From contig NZ_CP102592.1 in NCBI RefSeq assembly GCF_025666195.1, positions 3,906,001 through 3,970,000 on the forward strand: a stretch of 64,000 nt of DNA. Direction: 5' to 3'. Source of the DNA: Xanthomonas sp. CFBP 8443. Its GTDB lineage: Bacteria > Pseudomonadota > Gammaproteobacteria > Xanthomonadales > Xanthomonadaceae. Made by a program: the position numbers and the translations under genes. The notes beneath the pieces are model-generated. The model was not told the origin of the DNA, searched no databases, and saw nothing but the letters and a program-made list of their open reading frames with translations. Positions 1 to 9,301 of the stretch are shown here, one piece after another (positions within the stretch are counted from its first letter, which is position 1; each line of letters opens with the position of its first letter).

Positions 1-1406
1 AACGCGCCCTCGCCGAACTCGTAGCCGCCCTGCAGCGCTGCGGTCAGGTTGCTGCCGTCCGGCGAGCCGTTGTGCTCGATGGTGGCCGCCGCCAGGTTGA
101 CCTTGCGCTTGACGTCGTAGCTCAGCCAGCTGTAGCTGACCTGCGCGTTGACCCACGCGCGCTCGCCGTACCAGCCGGCGAAGCCGCCCAGGGTGCTGTC
201 GTCCTGGGTGTAGTCGCCGCCGCGGTTGCCGAAGTCGGCGTCCACGCGGCCGAAGCCGCCGAAGCCGCCGAACACCCACTCGCCGCGCGACCAGTCCACG
301 CCGAACAGGCCGGCCGGGGCCAGGCCGTCGTACAGGTCGCCGTGCGAATAGCGCTGCATGTCGCCGCGCAGGTTGCCCCACCAGCGCATGCCGTCCGCGT
401 CCGGGCGGCCGTCGACGTGCCAGGCGACCTGGTCGGCGCGCGCGCGGCCGGTGACCTCGGCCGAGTGGCTCAGCACCTGCTGCAGGCGCGGGCCTTCCAG
501 GATCGACAGCGCGTACTGCGCCAGCAGTTCGTGGGTGCGGCCGGTGGGATGGATGCCGTCGGCGAACACGTAGCTGTCGGCGGCGTCGGCACTGACGTAG
601 CTGGTCGGGTTGCAGGTCAGCGACTGCGCGGTGATCTGCGGCTGGCAGGCGGTGCCGGTGGCGTTGCTGAAACCGTAGGTGGACGGGCTGGCGATCACTT
701 CCTGCAGCAGATGGAAGGTATCCACCGGGATCACCTGCAGCCCGGCGCTCTTGAGCCCGGCGAACAGCGCGCTGTTGTAGCTGCCGGCCAGCGCGGTGCC
801 CTGCGCCATCGTCGTGGCGCCGCCGGCGCGGAAGCGCGGGGTGAGGCCGACGTCGGGGATGGTGGTGACCATGACGTAGCGCGCGCCGGCGTTCTGCAGG
901 CCGGCGACGATGCCCACCTGCGCGGTCACCGAGTTGCCGATCGTGACCTGCGCCGGTGCGCCGGCGGCGACCGCCAGCAGGTCGTTGGCGCCGCCCCACA
1001 CGCTGTACAGCGCGTTCGGGTCGGCCTTGCCGCCGTTGGCGGCCAGGTAGTTGCTGGTCTGCGTCGCCAGCGACGGCGCCACGCCCAGCGCGCTCGGGTT
1101 GGCCACGCCCACGCGGGCGTTGCCGGCGGCGTAGTTGTCGCCGATCTGGCCGTTGCCGTTGGCGTGGCCGTCGGTGTGGTAGTAGTCGGCGATGTACTGC
1201 GCCCAGACCCAGTCCGGATTGGTCGTGAACTGGCCGGTCACCGCCTGCGCCGAGGCCGGCAGCAGCGGCCGGTAGTAGCCGGCGTCGGTCAGGCTGTCGC
1301 CGAAGAACACGGTGCGGCTATAGGTCTGCTGCGCGAACGCGGGCGCGGCGGCGAGCACGATCGCGGCGGCCAGCAGCGAGCGGAGTGGACGGATGGACGA
1401 AGTCAT
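1..1406 (-). CDS. GDSL autotransporter esterase (EstA-like), 3' end cut by window edge
   Basis: Secreted, outer-membrane-anchored esterase/lipase; 468 codons are visible and the C-terminal barrel end lies beyond the left edge. A signal peptide (residues 1-25, ending AFAQQ) is followed by the block I motif FFGDSLTDAG with the nucleophile near Ser38, a GGAND block III motif, and DGIHPT (Asp/His of the triad) near residue 285. From about residue 330 the Gly/aromatic-rich strands (RWWGNLRGD, WVFGGFGGFG) fit an autotransporter beta-barrel, which in this family translocates and holds the passenger enzyme at the surface. The ATG at 1406 gives a complete signal peptide. The gene is divergent from thiS. 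Family assignment is firm; natural substrate unknown. Confidence 0.93.
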   Translation of the reverse strand, partial: MTSSIRPLRSLLAAAIVLAAAPAFAQQTYSRTVFFGDSLTDAGYYRPLLPASAQAVTGQFTTNPDWVWAQYIADYYHTDGHANGNGQIGDNYAAGNARVGVANPSALGVAPSLATQTSNYLAANGGKADPNALYSVWGGANDLLAVAAGAPAQVTIGNSVTAQVGIVAGLQNAGARYVMVTTIPDVGLTPRFRAGGATTMAQGTALAGSYNSALFAGLKSAGLQVIPVDTFHLLQEVIASPSTYGFSNATGTACQPQITAQSLTCNPTSYVSADAADSYVFADGIHPTGRTHELLAQYALSILEGPRLQQVLSHSAEVTGRARADQVAWHVDGRPDADGMRWWGNLRGDMQRYSHGDLYDGLAPAGLFGVDWSRGEWVFGGFGGFGRVDADFGNRGGDYTQDDSTLGGFAGWYGERAWVNAQVSYSWLSYDVKRKVNLAAATIEHNGSPDGSNLTAALQGGYEFGEGA

Positions 1407-1560
1407 GGATGCCCTCCCGGGCGATAATGAAGGTGACTCGGGGCACGGCCAGAACATACGCAGCCGCATGGCAGGCATGATTTCACCTCTGCCCTGCGCG
1501 CTCACGTTGCACTGCCGCAATACATCGCGCGCCTGACGGCACGCACTGCACAATGATGAC

Positions 1561-1761
1561 ATGAACATCGAATTGAACGGCCAGCTCCGCCCTTTGCAGC
1601 CCCACACCACCGTCGCCGTCCTGCTGATCGAGGAAGGCCTGGCGCAACGCCGCGTCGCGGTCGAGGTCAACGGCGCGATCGTGCCGCGCGGCGCGCACGC
1701 CGAGCACGCGCTGCGCGACGGCGACCGGGTGGAGATCGTGCACGCGCTGGGCGGCGGCTGA
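1561..1761 (+). CDS. thiS: Sulfur carrier protein ThiS
   Basis: A 66-residue ubiquitin-fold protein that carries sulfur as a C-terminal thiocarboxylate for synthesis of the thiazole ring of thiamine. Seen: typical length, N-terminal MNIELNG beta strand and a C-terminal Gly-Gly (here HALGGG), the site that ThiF adenylates. It lies 36 bp (or 54 bp, with the later start) upstream of thiG on the same strand, the usual pairing because ThiG consumes ThiS thiocarboxylate. No ThiF/ThiH gene is in this window. No TPP riboswitch-like leader was recognised upstream. Confidence 0.95.
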   Translation: MNIELNGQLRPLQPHTTVAVLLIEEGLAQRRVAVEVNGAIVPRGAHAEHALRDGDRVEIVHALGGG

Positions 1762-1815
1762 ATCCCGCGCGGCGCCGGCTCGGCAGCGTCGGGTGCGATG
1801 GGCGATAATCCGGCG

Positions 1816-2610
1816 ATGAACGCTCACGCCCCCCACGATGCGCTGGTGATCGCCGGCAAGCCCTACCGTTCGCGCCTGCTCACCGGCACCGGCAAGTTCG
1901 CCGATCTCGAACAGACCCGGCAGGCTACCGAGGCCGCCGCCGCGGAAATCGTCACCGTCGCGATCCGCCGCTCCAACATCGGCCAGAACCCCGGCGAGCC
2001 CAACCTGCTCGACGTGCTGCCGCCGCAGCGCTACACCATCCTGCCCAACACCGCCGGCTGCTACACCGCCGAGGACGCGGTGCGCACCTGCCGCCTGGCG
2101 CGCGAACTGCTCGACGGCCACAACCTGACCAAGCTGGAAGTGCTGGGCGACCAGCGCACCCTGTTCCCGGACGTGGTGCAGACCCTGAAGGCTGCCGAGA
2201 TCCTGGTCGCCGACGGTTTCGAAGTGATGGTCTACACCAGCGACGACCCGATCCTGGCCAAGCGCCTGGAGGAGATCGGCTGCGTGGCGGTGATGCCGCT
2301 GGCCGCGCCGATCGGCTCCGGGCTGGGCATCCAGAACCGCTACAACCTGCTGGAGATCATCGACAACGCCAAAGTGCCGATCATCGTCGACGCCGGCGTC
2401 GGCACCGCTTCGGACGCGGCGATCGCGATGGAACTGGGCTGCGACGGCGTGCTCATGAACACCGCCATCGCCGGCGCGCGCAATCCGGTGCTGATGGCCA
2501 GCGCGATGCGCAAGGCGGTCGAGGCCGGGCGCGAAGCGTTCCTGGCCGGGCGCATCCCGCGCAAACGCTACGCCAGCGCGTCGTCGCCGGTCGACGGGCT
2601 GATCGGCTGA
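1816..2610 (+). CDS. thiG: Thiazole synthase ThiG
   Basis: Condenses 1-deoxy-D-xylulose 5-phosphate, dehydroglycine and ThiS-thiocarboxylate into the thiamine thiazole phosphate. It has the (beta/alpha)8 family signature: TGTGKF near the N terminus, [17 protein letters not shown] containing the Schiff-base lysine, and the phosphate-binding [18 protein letters not shown] and [12 protein letters not shown] segments. Length 264 aa is normal. An in-frame ATG at 1798 would add MGDNPA; the ATG at 1816 (MNAHAPH) is preferred because the family starts close to there. It is followed after 10 bp by trmB, so thiS-thiG-trmB is probably one transcript. Confidence 0.95.
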   Translation: MNAHAPHDALVIAGKPYRSRLLTGTGKFADLEQTRQATEAAAAEIVTVAIRRSNIGQNPGEPNLLDVLPPQRYTILPNTAGCYTAEDAVRTCRLARELLDGHNLTKLEVLGDQRTLFPDVVQTLKAAEILVADGFEVMVYTSDDPILAKRLEEIGCVAVMPLAAPIGSGLGIQNRYNLLEIIDNAKVPIIVDAGVGTASDAAIAMELGCDGVLMNTAIAGARNPVLMASAMRKAVEAGREAFLAGRIPRKRYASASSPVDGLIG

Positions 2611-2620
2611 GGCCGCGCGC

Positions 2621-3373
2621 ATGACCGATCCGTTCTCCAGCGCCGGCGCCAAGACCCCGCCCAAGCCCTTCACCATCGAGGAAGGCCGCCGCCAGGTGCG
2701 CAGCTTCGTGCTGCGCCAGGGCCGCTTCACTCCCGCGCAGCAGCGCGCGTTCGACGAACTGTGGCCGCGCTTCGGCCTGGACTACGCCGGTCAGCCGCGC
2801 GATCTGGACGCCACCTTCGGCCGCGCCGCGCGCAAGGTGCTGGAGATCGGCTTCGGCAACGGCGAGGCGCTGCGCTTCGCCGCGCGCCACGACCCGGCCC
2901 GCGACTACATCGGCATCGAAGTGCACGCGCCCGGCGTGGGCCGCGTGCTGAACGCGCTGGCCGCCGACGACAGCCAACACGTGCGCCTGTACCACCACGA
3001 TGCGGTGGAAGTGCTGGAGCACGAGATCGCCGACGGCGCGCTCGACGAAGTGCGCATCTACTTCCCCGATCCGTGGCACAAGAAGCGCCACAACAAGCGC
3101 CGCCTGCTGCAGCCGGCGTTCGCCGCCTTGCTGGTGCGCAAGCTGCGCGACGGCGGCCGCCTGCACGCGGCCACCGACTGGGCCGACTACGCCGAGCAGA
3201 TGTGGGACGTGCTCGATGCCACCGACGGCCTGGTCAACCGTGCCGGCCCGCGCGGCCACGTGCCACGCCCGGACTGGCGCCCGCAGACCCATTTCGAGAC
3301 CCGCGGCCAGAAGCTCGGCCATGGCGTGTGGGATCTGCTGTACGACAAGCCGGGATCGGGGATTCGGGACTAG
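2621..3373 (+). CDS. trmB: tRNA (guanine-N7-)-methyltransferase TrmB
   Basis: SAM-dependent enzyme that makes m7G46 in the tRNA variable loop. Class I methyltransferase motifs are visible: [12 protein letters not shown] (SAM loop), [12 protein letters not shown], and the family signature [15 protein letters not shown], followed by [11 protein letters not shown]. Length is 250 aa. Oddity: the last residues (PGSGIRD) and the stop are encoded by a GGGATC/GGGATTC heptad array, the left arm of an inverted-repeat element that continues to 3482, so the natural C terminus seems to have been replaced or extended by repeat DNA. Start 10 bp after thiG. Confidence 0.95.
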   Translation: MTDPFSSAGAKTPPKPFTIEEGRRQVRSFVLRQGRFTPAQQRAFDELWPRFGLDYAGQPRDLDATFGRAARKVLEIGFGNGEALRFAARHDPARDYIGIEVHAPGVGRVLNALAADDSQHVRLYHHDAVEVLEHEIADGALDEVRIYFPDPWHKKRHNKRRLLQPAFAALLVRKLRDGGRLHAATDWADYAEQMWDVLDATDGLVNRAGPRGHVPRPDWRPQTHFETRGQKLGHGVWDLLYDKPGSGIRD

Positions 3374-3482
3374 ATGAGGAGCGCAGCCGCCATCCCGACG
3401 ACGTATTTCCACGGCAAGCCATTGCCGCGGCCGGCTCCGCCTGCCGCCTTGTCCACTCCCTAATCCCCAATCCCCAATCCCG
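3351..3482. repeat. Inverted heptad-repeat element (copy H1)
   Basis: Left arm 3351-3371 has degenerate GGGATCG/GGGATTC units. Right arm 3456-3481 has CCCTAAT/CCCCAAT units in the opposite orientation, with a spacer of about 85 bp. The left arm overlaps the last codons of trmB and the right arm ends 8 bp before the next start codon. Same architecture as the copies at 5901, 27402 and 30550. Confidence 0.75.
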
Positions 3483-3489
3483 GCCCTAA

Positions 3490-5358
3490 ATGGACACCGC
3501 GCTGACGCTGACCAACGACATGAAGCTCGTGCTCGGGCTGGTCGGCTTCACGATGGCGATGTTCGTGTTCGAGCGGATCCGTGCCGACGTGGTCGCGCTG
3601 GTGGTGCTGGTGGTGCTGGGCGTCACCGGGCTGATCCCGCCGGAAGAACTGTTCAGCGGCTTCTCCGGCAACGCGGTGATGAGCATCATCGCCACCACCA
3701 TCCTCGGCGCCGGGCTGGAGCGCACCGGCGCGCTGAACCGGCTGGCCTCGTGGCTGCTGCGCCGCGCGCGCGGGGTCGAGGAGCGGCTGATGCTGCTGAC
3801 CACCGCCATCGCCGGGCTCAATTCCTCGTTCATGCAGAACCCGTCGGTGATGGCGCTGTACCTGCCGGTGGCCTCGCGCCTGGCCGCGCGCACCGGGCTG
3901 ACCCTGCAGCGCCTGCTGCTGCCGATCGCCGCGGCGATCGTGATGGGCGGCGCGTTGACCATGGTCGGCAACTCGCCGCTGATCCTGCTCAACGACCTGC
4001 TGCAGTCGGCCAACAACAACCTGCCCTCGGGCATGGCCACGATCGAGCCGCTGCGCATGTTCGCGCCGCTGCCGATCGGCCTGGCGCTGCTGCTGGCGTC
4101 GCTGATCTACTTCCGCGTGCGCGGCGACAAGACGCTGATGGAGGAAGAGCAGCTGATCAACAACGGGGTCACCCCGGCGCGCACCGAGAGCTACTTCGCG
4201 CGCACCTACGGCATCGAAGGCGACGTGTTCGAACTGATCGTCAGCGCCGACAGCCCCCTGGTCGGCATGACCCTGGGCGAAGCCGAGACGGTGCACGACG
4301 CGCCGCTGCTGCTGGCGCTGAAGACCGGCAACGACACCCGCCTGGCGCCGCCGGCGGACATGCGCATCTGGGTCGGCAGCGTGCTCGGGGTGATGGGCGC
4401 ACGCCAGCAGGTGGCCGACTTCGCGCAGAACCAGTTCCTGCGCCTGTCCTCGCGGCTGCGCAACCTCGGCGACCTGTTCAATCCCAGCCGCGCCGGCATC
4501 TCCGAGGCGGTGATCCCGCCGACCTCGCGCTTCATCGGCAAGAACGCGGCCGAGCTGCGCCTGCGCAAGCAGTCCGGGATCAGCCTGCTGGCGATCAACC
4601 GCGACAAGCAGGTGATCCGCGAGGACGTGCGCAAGGTGCCGCTGCGCGCCGGCGACATGCTGGTGTTCCACAGCATCTGGCAGGACCTGGCGCAGGCTTC
4701 GGAGAGCCGCGACTTCGTCGTCGTCACCGACTATCCGAAGGGCGAGCACCGCCCGCACAAGTTCAAGATCGCGATGACGATCTTCGCCCTGACCATCCTG
4801 ATCGCGCTGACCAGCAAGCTGCCGGTGGCGCTGACCCTGATGACCGGCGTGGCCGGCATGCTGCTGACCGGCGTGCTGCGCATGGACGAGGCCTATGCCT
4901 CGATCAACTGGAAGACCATCTTCATGATGGCCGGGCTGATCCCGCTGGGCTGGGCGATGGACAGCAGCGGCGCGGCGGCGTGGGTCGCCGGCCACACCAT
5001 CGCGCGGCTGCCCGAAGGCGTGCCGGTGTGGGCGCTGGAGATCGCGCTGGCGCTGCTGACCACCGCGTTCTCGCTGGTGATCAGCCACGTCGGCGCGACC
5101 ATCGTGATGGTGCCGATCGCGGTCAACCTGGCGCTGGCCGCCGGCGGCAATCCCACCGCGTTCGCGTTGATCGTGGCGCTGTCGGCCTCCAACAACCTGA
5201 TGACCGCGTCCAATCCGGTGATCTCGATGATCACCGGCCCGGCCAACTACCAGCCACGCGAACTGTGGCGCGTCGGCGCGCCGCTGTCGCTGATCTATAC
5301 CGCAGTGGTGGTGCTGATGGTCAACCTGATGTCGATGGCCTGGTGGGGCGCGTTCTAG
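3490..5358 (+). CDS. SLC13-type permease with two TrkA-C domains
   Basis: Inner-membrane transporter of the divalent anion/Na+ symporter (CitMHS/SLC13) group, 622 aa. Hydrophobic helices at residues 10-210 (MKLVLGLVGFTMAMFVF and others) and 420-620 flank a central soluble part with two regulatory TrkA-C domains (about 225-315, VFELIVSADSPLVGMTLGEA; about 330-415, FIGKNAAELRLRKQSGISLL). SLC13-like hairpin motifs (NSSFMQNPSVMA, MVGNSPLILLND, SNNLMTASNPV) occur in both halves. Family members move sulfate, di- or tricarboxylates or other anions; the substrate cannot be read here. Start 8 bp downstream of a repeat arm, with no obvious Shine-Dalgarno sequence. Confidence 0.88.
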   Translation: MDTALTLTNDMKLVLGLVGFTMAMFVFERIRADVVALVVLVVLGVTGLIPPEELFSGFSGNAVMSIIATTILGAGLERTGALNRLASWLLRRARGVEERLMLLTTAIAGLNSSFMQNPSVMALYLPVASRLAARTGLTLQRLLLPIAAAIVMGGALTMVGNSPLILLNDLLQSANNNLPSGMATIEPLRMFAPLPIGLALLLASLIYFRVRGDKTLMEEEQLINNGVTPARTESYFARTYGIEGDVFELIVSADSPLVGMTLGEAETVHDAPLLLALKTGNDTRLAPPADMRIWVGSVLGVMGARQQVADFAQNQFLRLSSRLRNLGDLFNPSRAGISEAVIPPTSRFIGKNAAELRLRKQSGISLLAINRDKQVIREDVRKVPLRAGDMLVFHSIWQDLAQASESRDFVVVTDYPKGEHRPHKFKIAMTIFALTILIALTSKLPVALTLMTGVAGMLLTGVLRMDEAYASINWKTIFMMAGLIPLGWAMDSSGAAAWVAGHTIARLPEGVPVWALEIALALLTTAFSLVISHVGATIVMVPIAVNLALAAGGNPTAFALIVALSASNNLMTASNPVISMITGPANYQPRELWRVGAPLSLIYTAVVVLMVNLMSMAWWGAF

Positions 5359-5397
5359 CCAGGCATTGGCGACGCAGACGCTGCGGCCGGAAGAAAT

Positions 5398-5434
5398 GTG
5401 GGAGCGACTTCAGTCGCGACGGGCTTTGCCCGCC
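5398..5434 (+). repeat. REP hairpin (GTGGGAGCGACTTCAGTCGC type)
   Basis: Single REP: a GTGG head, then GCGACT TCAGTCGC forming a stem-loop, followed by a second small stem GGGC TTT GCCC. Located 40 bp after the permease stop, between convergent genes. Same family as the repeats at 10469, 33176-33600, 44645, 44820 and 47046. Confidence 0.85.
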
Positions 5435-5509
5435 AGGCCTTGCATGACTGCGCTCACAAGACGACATCTTCTCAGTGACCGCAGTCGGATCGATATCGGC
5501 GCACCGGCC

Positions 5510-5881
5510 TCAGGCCAACACCACCTGGCCCTCACGCACCGCCACCGGCACCGCAAGCAGGCTCTGGCCGCGACACGGCCCGGACACGCAGCTGCCGTGC
5601 TGCAACTCGAACGCGGCGCCGTGCGCGGCGCACACCACGTGGCCCTCGCGGCTCTTCAGGAACTGTCCCGGCGCCCAATCCAACCGGCGCCCGGCATGCG
5701 GACACACGTTCAACCATGCGCGCACGCCATCGCCGTCGCGGTACAGCAGCAGCGATTCGACATCGCCGCCGATGGCGGCCTCGACTTCGACCAGAGCACC
5801 GGGCGCGAGTTGCTCCAGCTGCGCCAGCACGGCGGACGACTCGGTCATGGAAGACGGCGACAGCTGCGGAAGGGCCGTCAT
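5510..5881 (-). CDS. Small Rieske [2Fe-2S] ferredoxin-like protein
   Basis: A 124-residue (from 5881) soluble Rieske protein, probably an electron carrier or regulatory redox protein. The cluster ligands are plain: C60-P-H62 and C84-A-A-H87 (CxH...CxxH), with the GxFxLQHG strand after the second box and C98/C102 nearby. No membrane segment or oxygenase domain is present. An alternative ATG at 5848 would give 113 aa; neither start has a strong Shine-Dalgarno. The upstream heptad element (5901-5991) lies directly before the start. It faces the permease gene tail to tail. Partner unknown. Confidence 0.82.
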   Translation of the reverse strand: MTALPQLSPSSMTESSAVLAQLEQLAPGALVEVEAAIGGDVESLLLYRDGDGVRAWLNVCPHAGRRLDWAPGQFLKSREGHVVCAAHGAAFELQHGSCVSGPCRGQSLLAVPVAVREGQVVLA

Positions 5882-5900
5882 TCTTGCATGTCCGTTTGCA

Positions 5901-5991
5901 CGGGACTCGGGACTCGGGACTCGGACATCGCGATTTGAAGCGTTACCGACTTCCGTTCTTCGGGTCCCTGGTCCCCGGTCCCCGGTCCCGC
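5901..5991. repeat. Inverted heptad-repeat element (copy H2)
   Basis: Left arm 5901-5926 has three GGGACTC units. Right arm 5962-5991 has GGTCCCT/GGTCCCC units in inverse orientation. The spacer ends ACTTCCGTTCTTCGGGTCCC, closely matching the reverse complement of the copy at 30550 (GCTTCCGTTCTTCGAGTCCC). It separates the divergent Rieske gene and the small membrane protein gene. Confidence 0.8.
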
Positions 5992-6121
5992 GCATCAGCA
6001 CAACGCCATGCAAGACACTGACCAACCAAGTGTTAATTTTCCGCTTAACGAACTTTTCACTCCGTCACAGAAGACACCGCCGATACTGCGCCATCGGTTC
6101 CAACTGACACAGACTTCTGCC

Positions 6122-6397
6122 ATGCGTGCACGCGCCTTCAATTTCGATCAGTTCCGGCATGTCTTCGCGCCGCGCAAGCCGCGCCATCCGCTGGTGAAGC
6201 TGGCGGTCGGGCTGCTCGGCCTGGCGATCCTCGCCGGGCTGGTGTTCGTCAGCGTGTTCGTCGGTGCGGCGATGATCCTCGGCGGCATCGCGGTGAAGCT
6301 GCTGAGCCAGCGCAGCGGCAAGCGGCCGTCAGCGGCGCGCCAGCACGTGGTCGATGGCGAGTACCGCGTGGTGCGCAAGCCAGCGTTGCCGTTGTAA
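6122..6397 (+). CDS. Conserved hypothetical small membrane protein
   Basis: A 91-residue protein of unknown function. A basic N terminus (MRARAFNFDQFRHVFAPRKPR) precedes one long or two closely spaced hydrophobic helices at about residues 24-60 (LAVGLLGLAILAGLVFVSVF, then VGAAMILGGIAVKLL), and the tail is basic. This suggests an inner-membrane protein with a short loop. Start at the ATG at 6122, because the upstream part of the open frame is compositionally unlike coding sequence. A GGGATTG heptad run follows directly after the stop. Confidence 0.6.
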   Translation: MRARAFNFDQFRHVFAPRKPRHPLVKLAVGLLGLAILAGLVFVSVFVGAAMILGGIAVKLLSQRSGKRPSAARQHVVDGEYRVVRKPALPL

Positions 6398-6401
6398 GGC
6401 C

Positions 6402-6430
6402 GGGATTGGGGAATCGGGATTGGGGATTCG
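6402..6430 (+). repeat. Half heptad array (GGGATTG/GGGAATC)
   Basis: Four degenerate 7-bp units starting 5 bp after the preceding stop codon. No matching inverted arm is seen downstream, so this may be a solo arm of the element found elsewhere in the window. Confidence 0.65.
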
Positions 6431-6518
6431 CGAAAGCGACGTCCGCATGCCTGCCGGAGTCGGGTCGAACCTGACGCGCTAAACTGCTGCATCCCGTTCT
6501 TCTCTGGATGCGTGCCCG

Positions 6519-7226
6519 ATGAAAGACCTGTTCGCCGCTGCCGAAGCTCCGCGCGTGCCCGTGCGTGGGCTGGGACTGTTTCCGGTGCATCGCATCTACT
6601 GCGTGGGCCGCAACTTCGCCGACCATGCGCGCGAAATGGGCGCCACCGCGCCGGCGTCGAAGGACGCGCGCGGCCAACCGACGTTCTTCATGAAGCCCGC
6701 CGATGCGCTGGTGGTCGGCAGCGAGTCCATCCCCTATCCGTCCGCGACCCAGGACCTGCACCACGAAGTGGAGTTGGTGGTGGCGCTCGGCCAGGACGCG
6801 CCGGCCGGCGTGCTGAGCGTCGAGGATGCCAGCGCCTTGGTGCTGGCCTACGGCGTCGGCCTGGACCTGACCCGGCGCGACCTGCAGGCCGCGGCCAAGG
6901 CCAAGAGCCTGCCGTGGGACATCGCCAAGGGTTTCGACCATTCCGCGCCGATCAGCGAACTGATTCCGGCCGGCGAAGTCGGCGCGCTGGAGGCGCTGAA
7001 CCTGTCGCTGGAGGTCAATGGGCAGGTGCGCCAGCAATCGCTGCTCGACCAGATGATCTGGAACGTGCCGGAGATCCTGCACGAACTGTCCAAGCTGTTC
7101 GCGCTGCGTGCCGGCGACCTGGTGTTCATGGGCACGCCGGCCGGCGTGGCCGCGCTGCAGCCGGGCGATCGCTTCAGCGCGCGCCTGGAGAACGTCGCCG
7201 AGCGCCACGGCACCATCGTCGCTTGA
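6519..7226 (+). CDS. Fumarylacetoacetate hydrolase (FAH) family protein
   Basis: A 235-aa cytosolic metal-dependent hydrolase/decarboxylase of the FAH superfamily, as in acylpyruvate hydrolases and oxaloacetate decarboxylases. Seen: [16 protein letters not shown] at the start of the core, [11 protein letters not shown], the metal-binding acidic cluster in [22 protein letters not shown] with the third acidic ligand, KGFDHSAP, and the closing [15 protein letters not shown]. Members of this length are usually single-domain. The reaction cannot be fixed among FAH paralogues. Probably monocistronic, 113 bp ahead of mscL. Confidence 0.88.
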   Translation: MKDLFAAAEAPRVPVRGLGLFPVHRIYCVGRNFADHAREMGATAPASKDARGQPTFFMKPADALVVGSESIPYPSATQDLHHEVELVVALGQDAPAGVLSVEDASALVLAYGVGLDLTRRDLQAAAKAKSLPWDIAKGFDHSAPISELIPAGEVGALEALNLSLEVNGQVRQQSLLDQMIWNVPEILHELSKLFALRAGDLVFMGTPAGVAALQPGDRFSARLENVAERHGTIVA

Positions 7227-7339
7227 GCGCCGATGATGTCGGCGCGCCGCGCGCCGCGCACCGTGATTCGCGATCGACAACGACTGCGCTAGGCTTGCGC
7301 AGCGGCGATCGGCCCGCGCAAACATTCGAGGCATCTCCA

Positions 7340-7759
7340 ATGGGCATGATCCGCGAGTTCAAGGAATTCGCCATGCGTGGCAACGTGCTGGACCTGGCGG
7401 TCGGCGTGGTGCTCGGCGCCGCGTTCGGCAAGATCGTCACCGCGCTGGTGGAAAAGGTCATCATGCCGCCGATCGGCCTGCTCGCCGGCGGCGTGGATTT
7501 CTCGCGCTGGGCGTGGACGCTGAAGGCGGCGACGGTGGACGCGGCCGGCAAGGAAGTGCCGGCGGTGGTGATCGGCATCGGCGATTTCCTCAACACCATC
7601 CTCCAGTTCGTGATCGTGGCCTTCGCCATCTTCATGCTGGTCAAGGCGATCAACCGCATCGCGCGCAAGGAACCGCCGGCGCCCAAGGCGCCGAGCGAGG
7701 AAGTGCTGCTGCTGCGCGAGATCCGCGATGCGTTGAACAACGACGCCGCACACAAGTAA
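7340..7759 (+). CDS. mscL: Large-conductance mechanosensitive channel MscL
   Basis: Inner-membrane homopentameric channel that opens under membrane tension and releases osmolytes on hypo-osmotic shock. The 139-residue protein shows the full family plan: amphipathic N terminus [16 protein letters not shown]1 with the gate segment [19 protein letters not shown], a periplasmic loop (about 45-75), TM2 [17 protein letters not shown] and a charged C-terminal bundle ending [14 protein letters not shown]. Start ATG at 7340 matches the conserved N terminus. Independent of its neighbours. Confidence 0.97.
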   Translation: MGMIREFKEFAMRGNVLDLAVGVVLGAAFGKIVTALVEKVIMPPIGLLAGGVDFSRWAWTLKAATVDAAGKEVPAVVIGIGDFLNTILQFVIVAFAIFMLVKAINRIARKEPPAPKAPSEEVLLLREIRDALNNDAAHK

Positions 7760-7824
7760 GCGCGGCGCCCGCAGGCGCGCCACGCGCTGCTAAGCTCGTG
7801 GCTTCCCCTGTCGCGGAGTCCTCC

Positions 7825-9237
7825 ATGCGTCGTCTTGCTGTCGTCATCGCCGCCATGCTCGCCACCTCGTCCGCCGCCGCGGCCGAGACCACCCGCATCC
7901 CGGACGCGGCGCTGTCCACCGCCGCCACGCTGCGCGAGCAGGCGCTGGCCGACGACACCGGTTGGAAGGTGGTCGAATCGCTGACCACCGAAGTCGGCCC
8001 GCGCATGGCCGGCAGCGACGCCGATGCGCGCGCGGTCGCGTGGGCCAAGGCCAAGTTCAAGGCGCTGGGCTTCGACAGGGTGTGGACCGAGCCGGTGACG
8101 TTCCCGAAATGGGAGCGGCGCAGCGAGCATGCGCAGGTGCTCGGCGCCAATGCGCAGCCGCTGACCGTGACCGCGCTGGGCGGCAGCCCGGCCGGTACCG
8201 TCGAGGCCGAGGTGGTGCGCTTCGCCGACCTCGCCGCGTTGCAGGCCGCACCGGCCGGTTCGCTGCGCGGCAAGATCGCCTTCGTCGACTACCAGATGGT
8301 CAAGGCGCGCGACGGCAAGGACTACGGCAATAGCGGCGCGGTGCGCAGCAAGGGCCCATCGGAGGCGATCCGCAAGGGCGCGATCGGCTTCGTGATGCGT
8401 TCGGCCGGCACCGATTCGCACCGCGTGCCGCATACCGGCATCACCCGCTTCGAGGAAGGCCTGACCCCGGTGCCGGCGGCGGCGCTGTCGGTGCCCGACG
8501 CCAACCAGCTGGCGCGGCTGGTCGCGCGCGGCCCGGTGCGGCTGCGCCTGGCGCTGGACTGCGGCTGGGACGGCCAGGCCACCTCGTACAACGTGATCGG
8601 CGAGATCACCGGGCGCAGCAAGCCCAAGGAAGTGGTGGTGATCGGCGGCCACCTGGATTCGTGGGACCTGGGCACCGGCGCGATCGACGACGGTGCCGGC
8701 GTCGGCATCAGCATGGCCGCCGGGCACCTGATCGGCCAGCTCAAGCGCGCGCCCAAGCGCAGCATCCGCGTGGTCGCCTTCGCCAACGAGGAGCAGGGCC
8801 TGTACGGCGGCAAGGCCTACGCGCAGGCGCACGCCAAGGACGTGGCGCTGCACCAGATCGCCGCCGAAAGCGACTTCGGCGCCGGCCGCATCTATGCGTT
8901 CAACACCGGCTCCGGCGATGCCGCCGCCTCGCGCGAGGCGACCCGGCAGATCGCCGAGGCGCTGGCGCCGTTGGGCATCGACTACGCGCCGGACAAGGGC
9001 GGCCCCGGCCCGGACGTGGGCCCGCTCGCGGCCAAGGGCGGCGCCTGGGCGTGGCTGGCGCAGGACGGCAGCGACTACTTCGACCTGCACCACACCGCCG
9101 ACGATACCCTGGACAAGATCGACCCCAAGGCGCTGGCGCAGAACGTCGCCGCCTACGCGGTGTTCGCCTATCTGGCCGCCGAAGCGGATGGCGGCTTCGG
9201 CAGTCAGGCCAAGACAGTGGAACCGCCCACGGAGTAA
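7825..9237 (+). CDS. Secreted M28 family metallopeptidase
   Basis: Exported zinc aminopeptidase/carboxypeptidase-like enzyme, 470 aa. Signal peptide at residues 1-20 (ends SSAAAAE). A PA insert (about 130-250) precedes the M28 core, whose zinc and catalytic motifs are visible: GGHLDSWD (His and Asp, near 274), AIDDGAG (Asp, near 289), ANEEQGLYGG (Glu pair, near 321) and LHHTADDT (His, near 422). This is the standard two-zinc H-D-E-D-H set. The start ATG at 7825 gives a clean signal sequence. Likely role is breakdown of peptides in the periplasm or outside the cell. Confidence 0.92.
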   Translation: MRRLAVVIAAMLATSSAAAAETTRIPDAALSTAATLREQALADDTGWKVVESLTTEVGPRMAGSDADARAVAWAKAKFKALGFDRVWTEPVTFPKWERRSEHAQVLGANAQPLTVTALGGSPAGTVEAEVVRFADLAALQAAPAGSLRGKIAFVDYQMVKARDGKDYGNSGAVRSKGPSEAIRKGAIGFVMRSAGTDSHRVPHTGITRFEEGLTPVPAAALSVPDANQLARLVARGPVRLRLALDCGWDGQATSYNVIGEITGRSKPKEVVVIGGHLDSWDLGTGAIDDGAGVGISMAAGHLIGQLKRAPKRSIRVVAFANEEQGLYGGKAYAQAHAKDVALHQIAAESDFGAGRIYAFNTGSGDAAASREATRQIAEALAPLGIDYAPDKGGPGPDVGPLAAKGGAWAWLAQDGSDYFDLHHTADDTLDKIDPKALAQNVAAYAVFAYLAAEADGGFGSQAKTVEPPTE

Positions 9238-9301
9238 GCTGCCACGCCTGCCGCGGGGGATGCGTGCAGGCCTTCCCTCTCTCGCAACGCCAGGACCCAC
9301 G

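Noticed and set aside
1407..1560. TPP riboswitch upstream of thiS
   Set aside because: No CUGAGA-type core or matching stems were recognised, and the stretch is short.
3460..5088. 542-codon minus-strand frame opposite the permease
   Set aside because: His/Gln/Arg-rich antisense shadow of a clear SLC13-type transporter.
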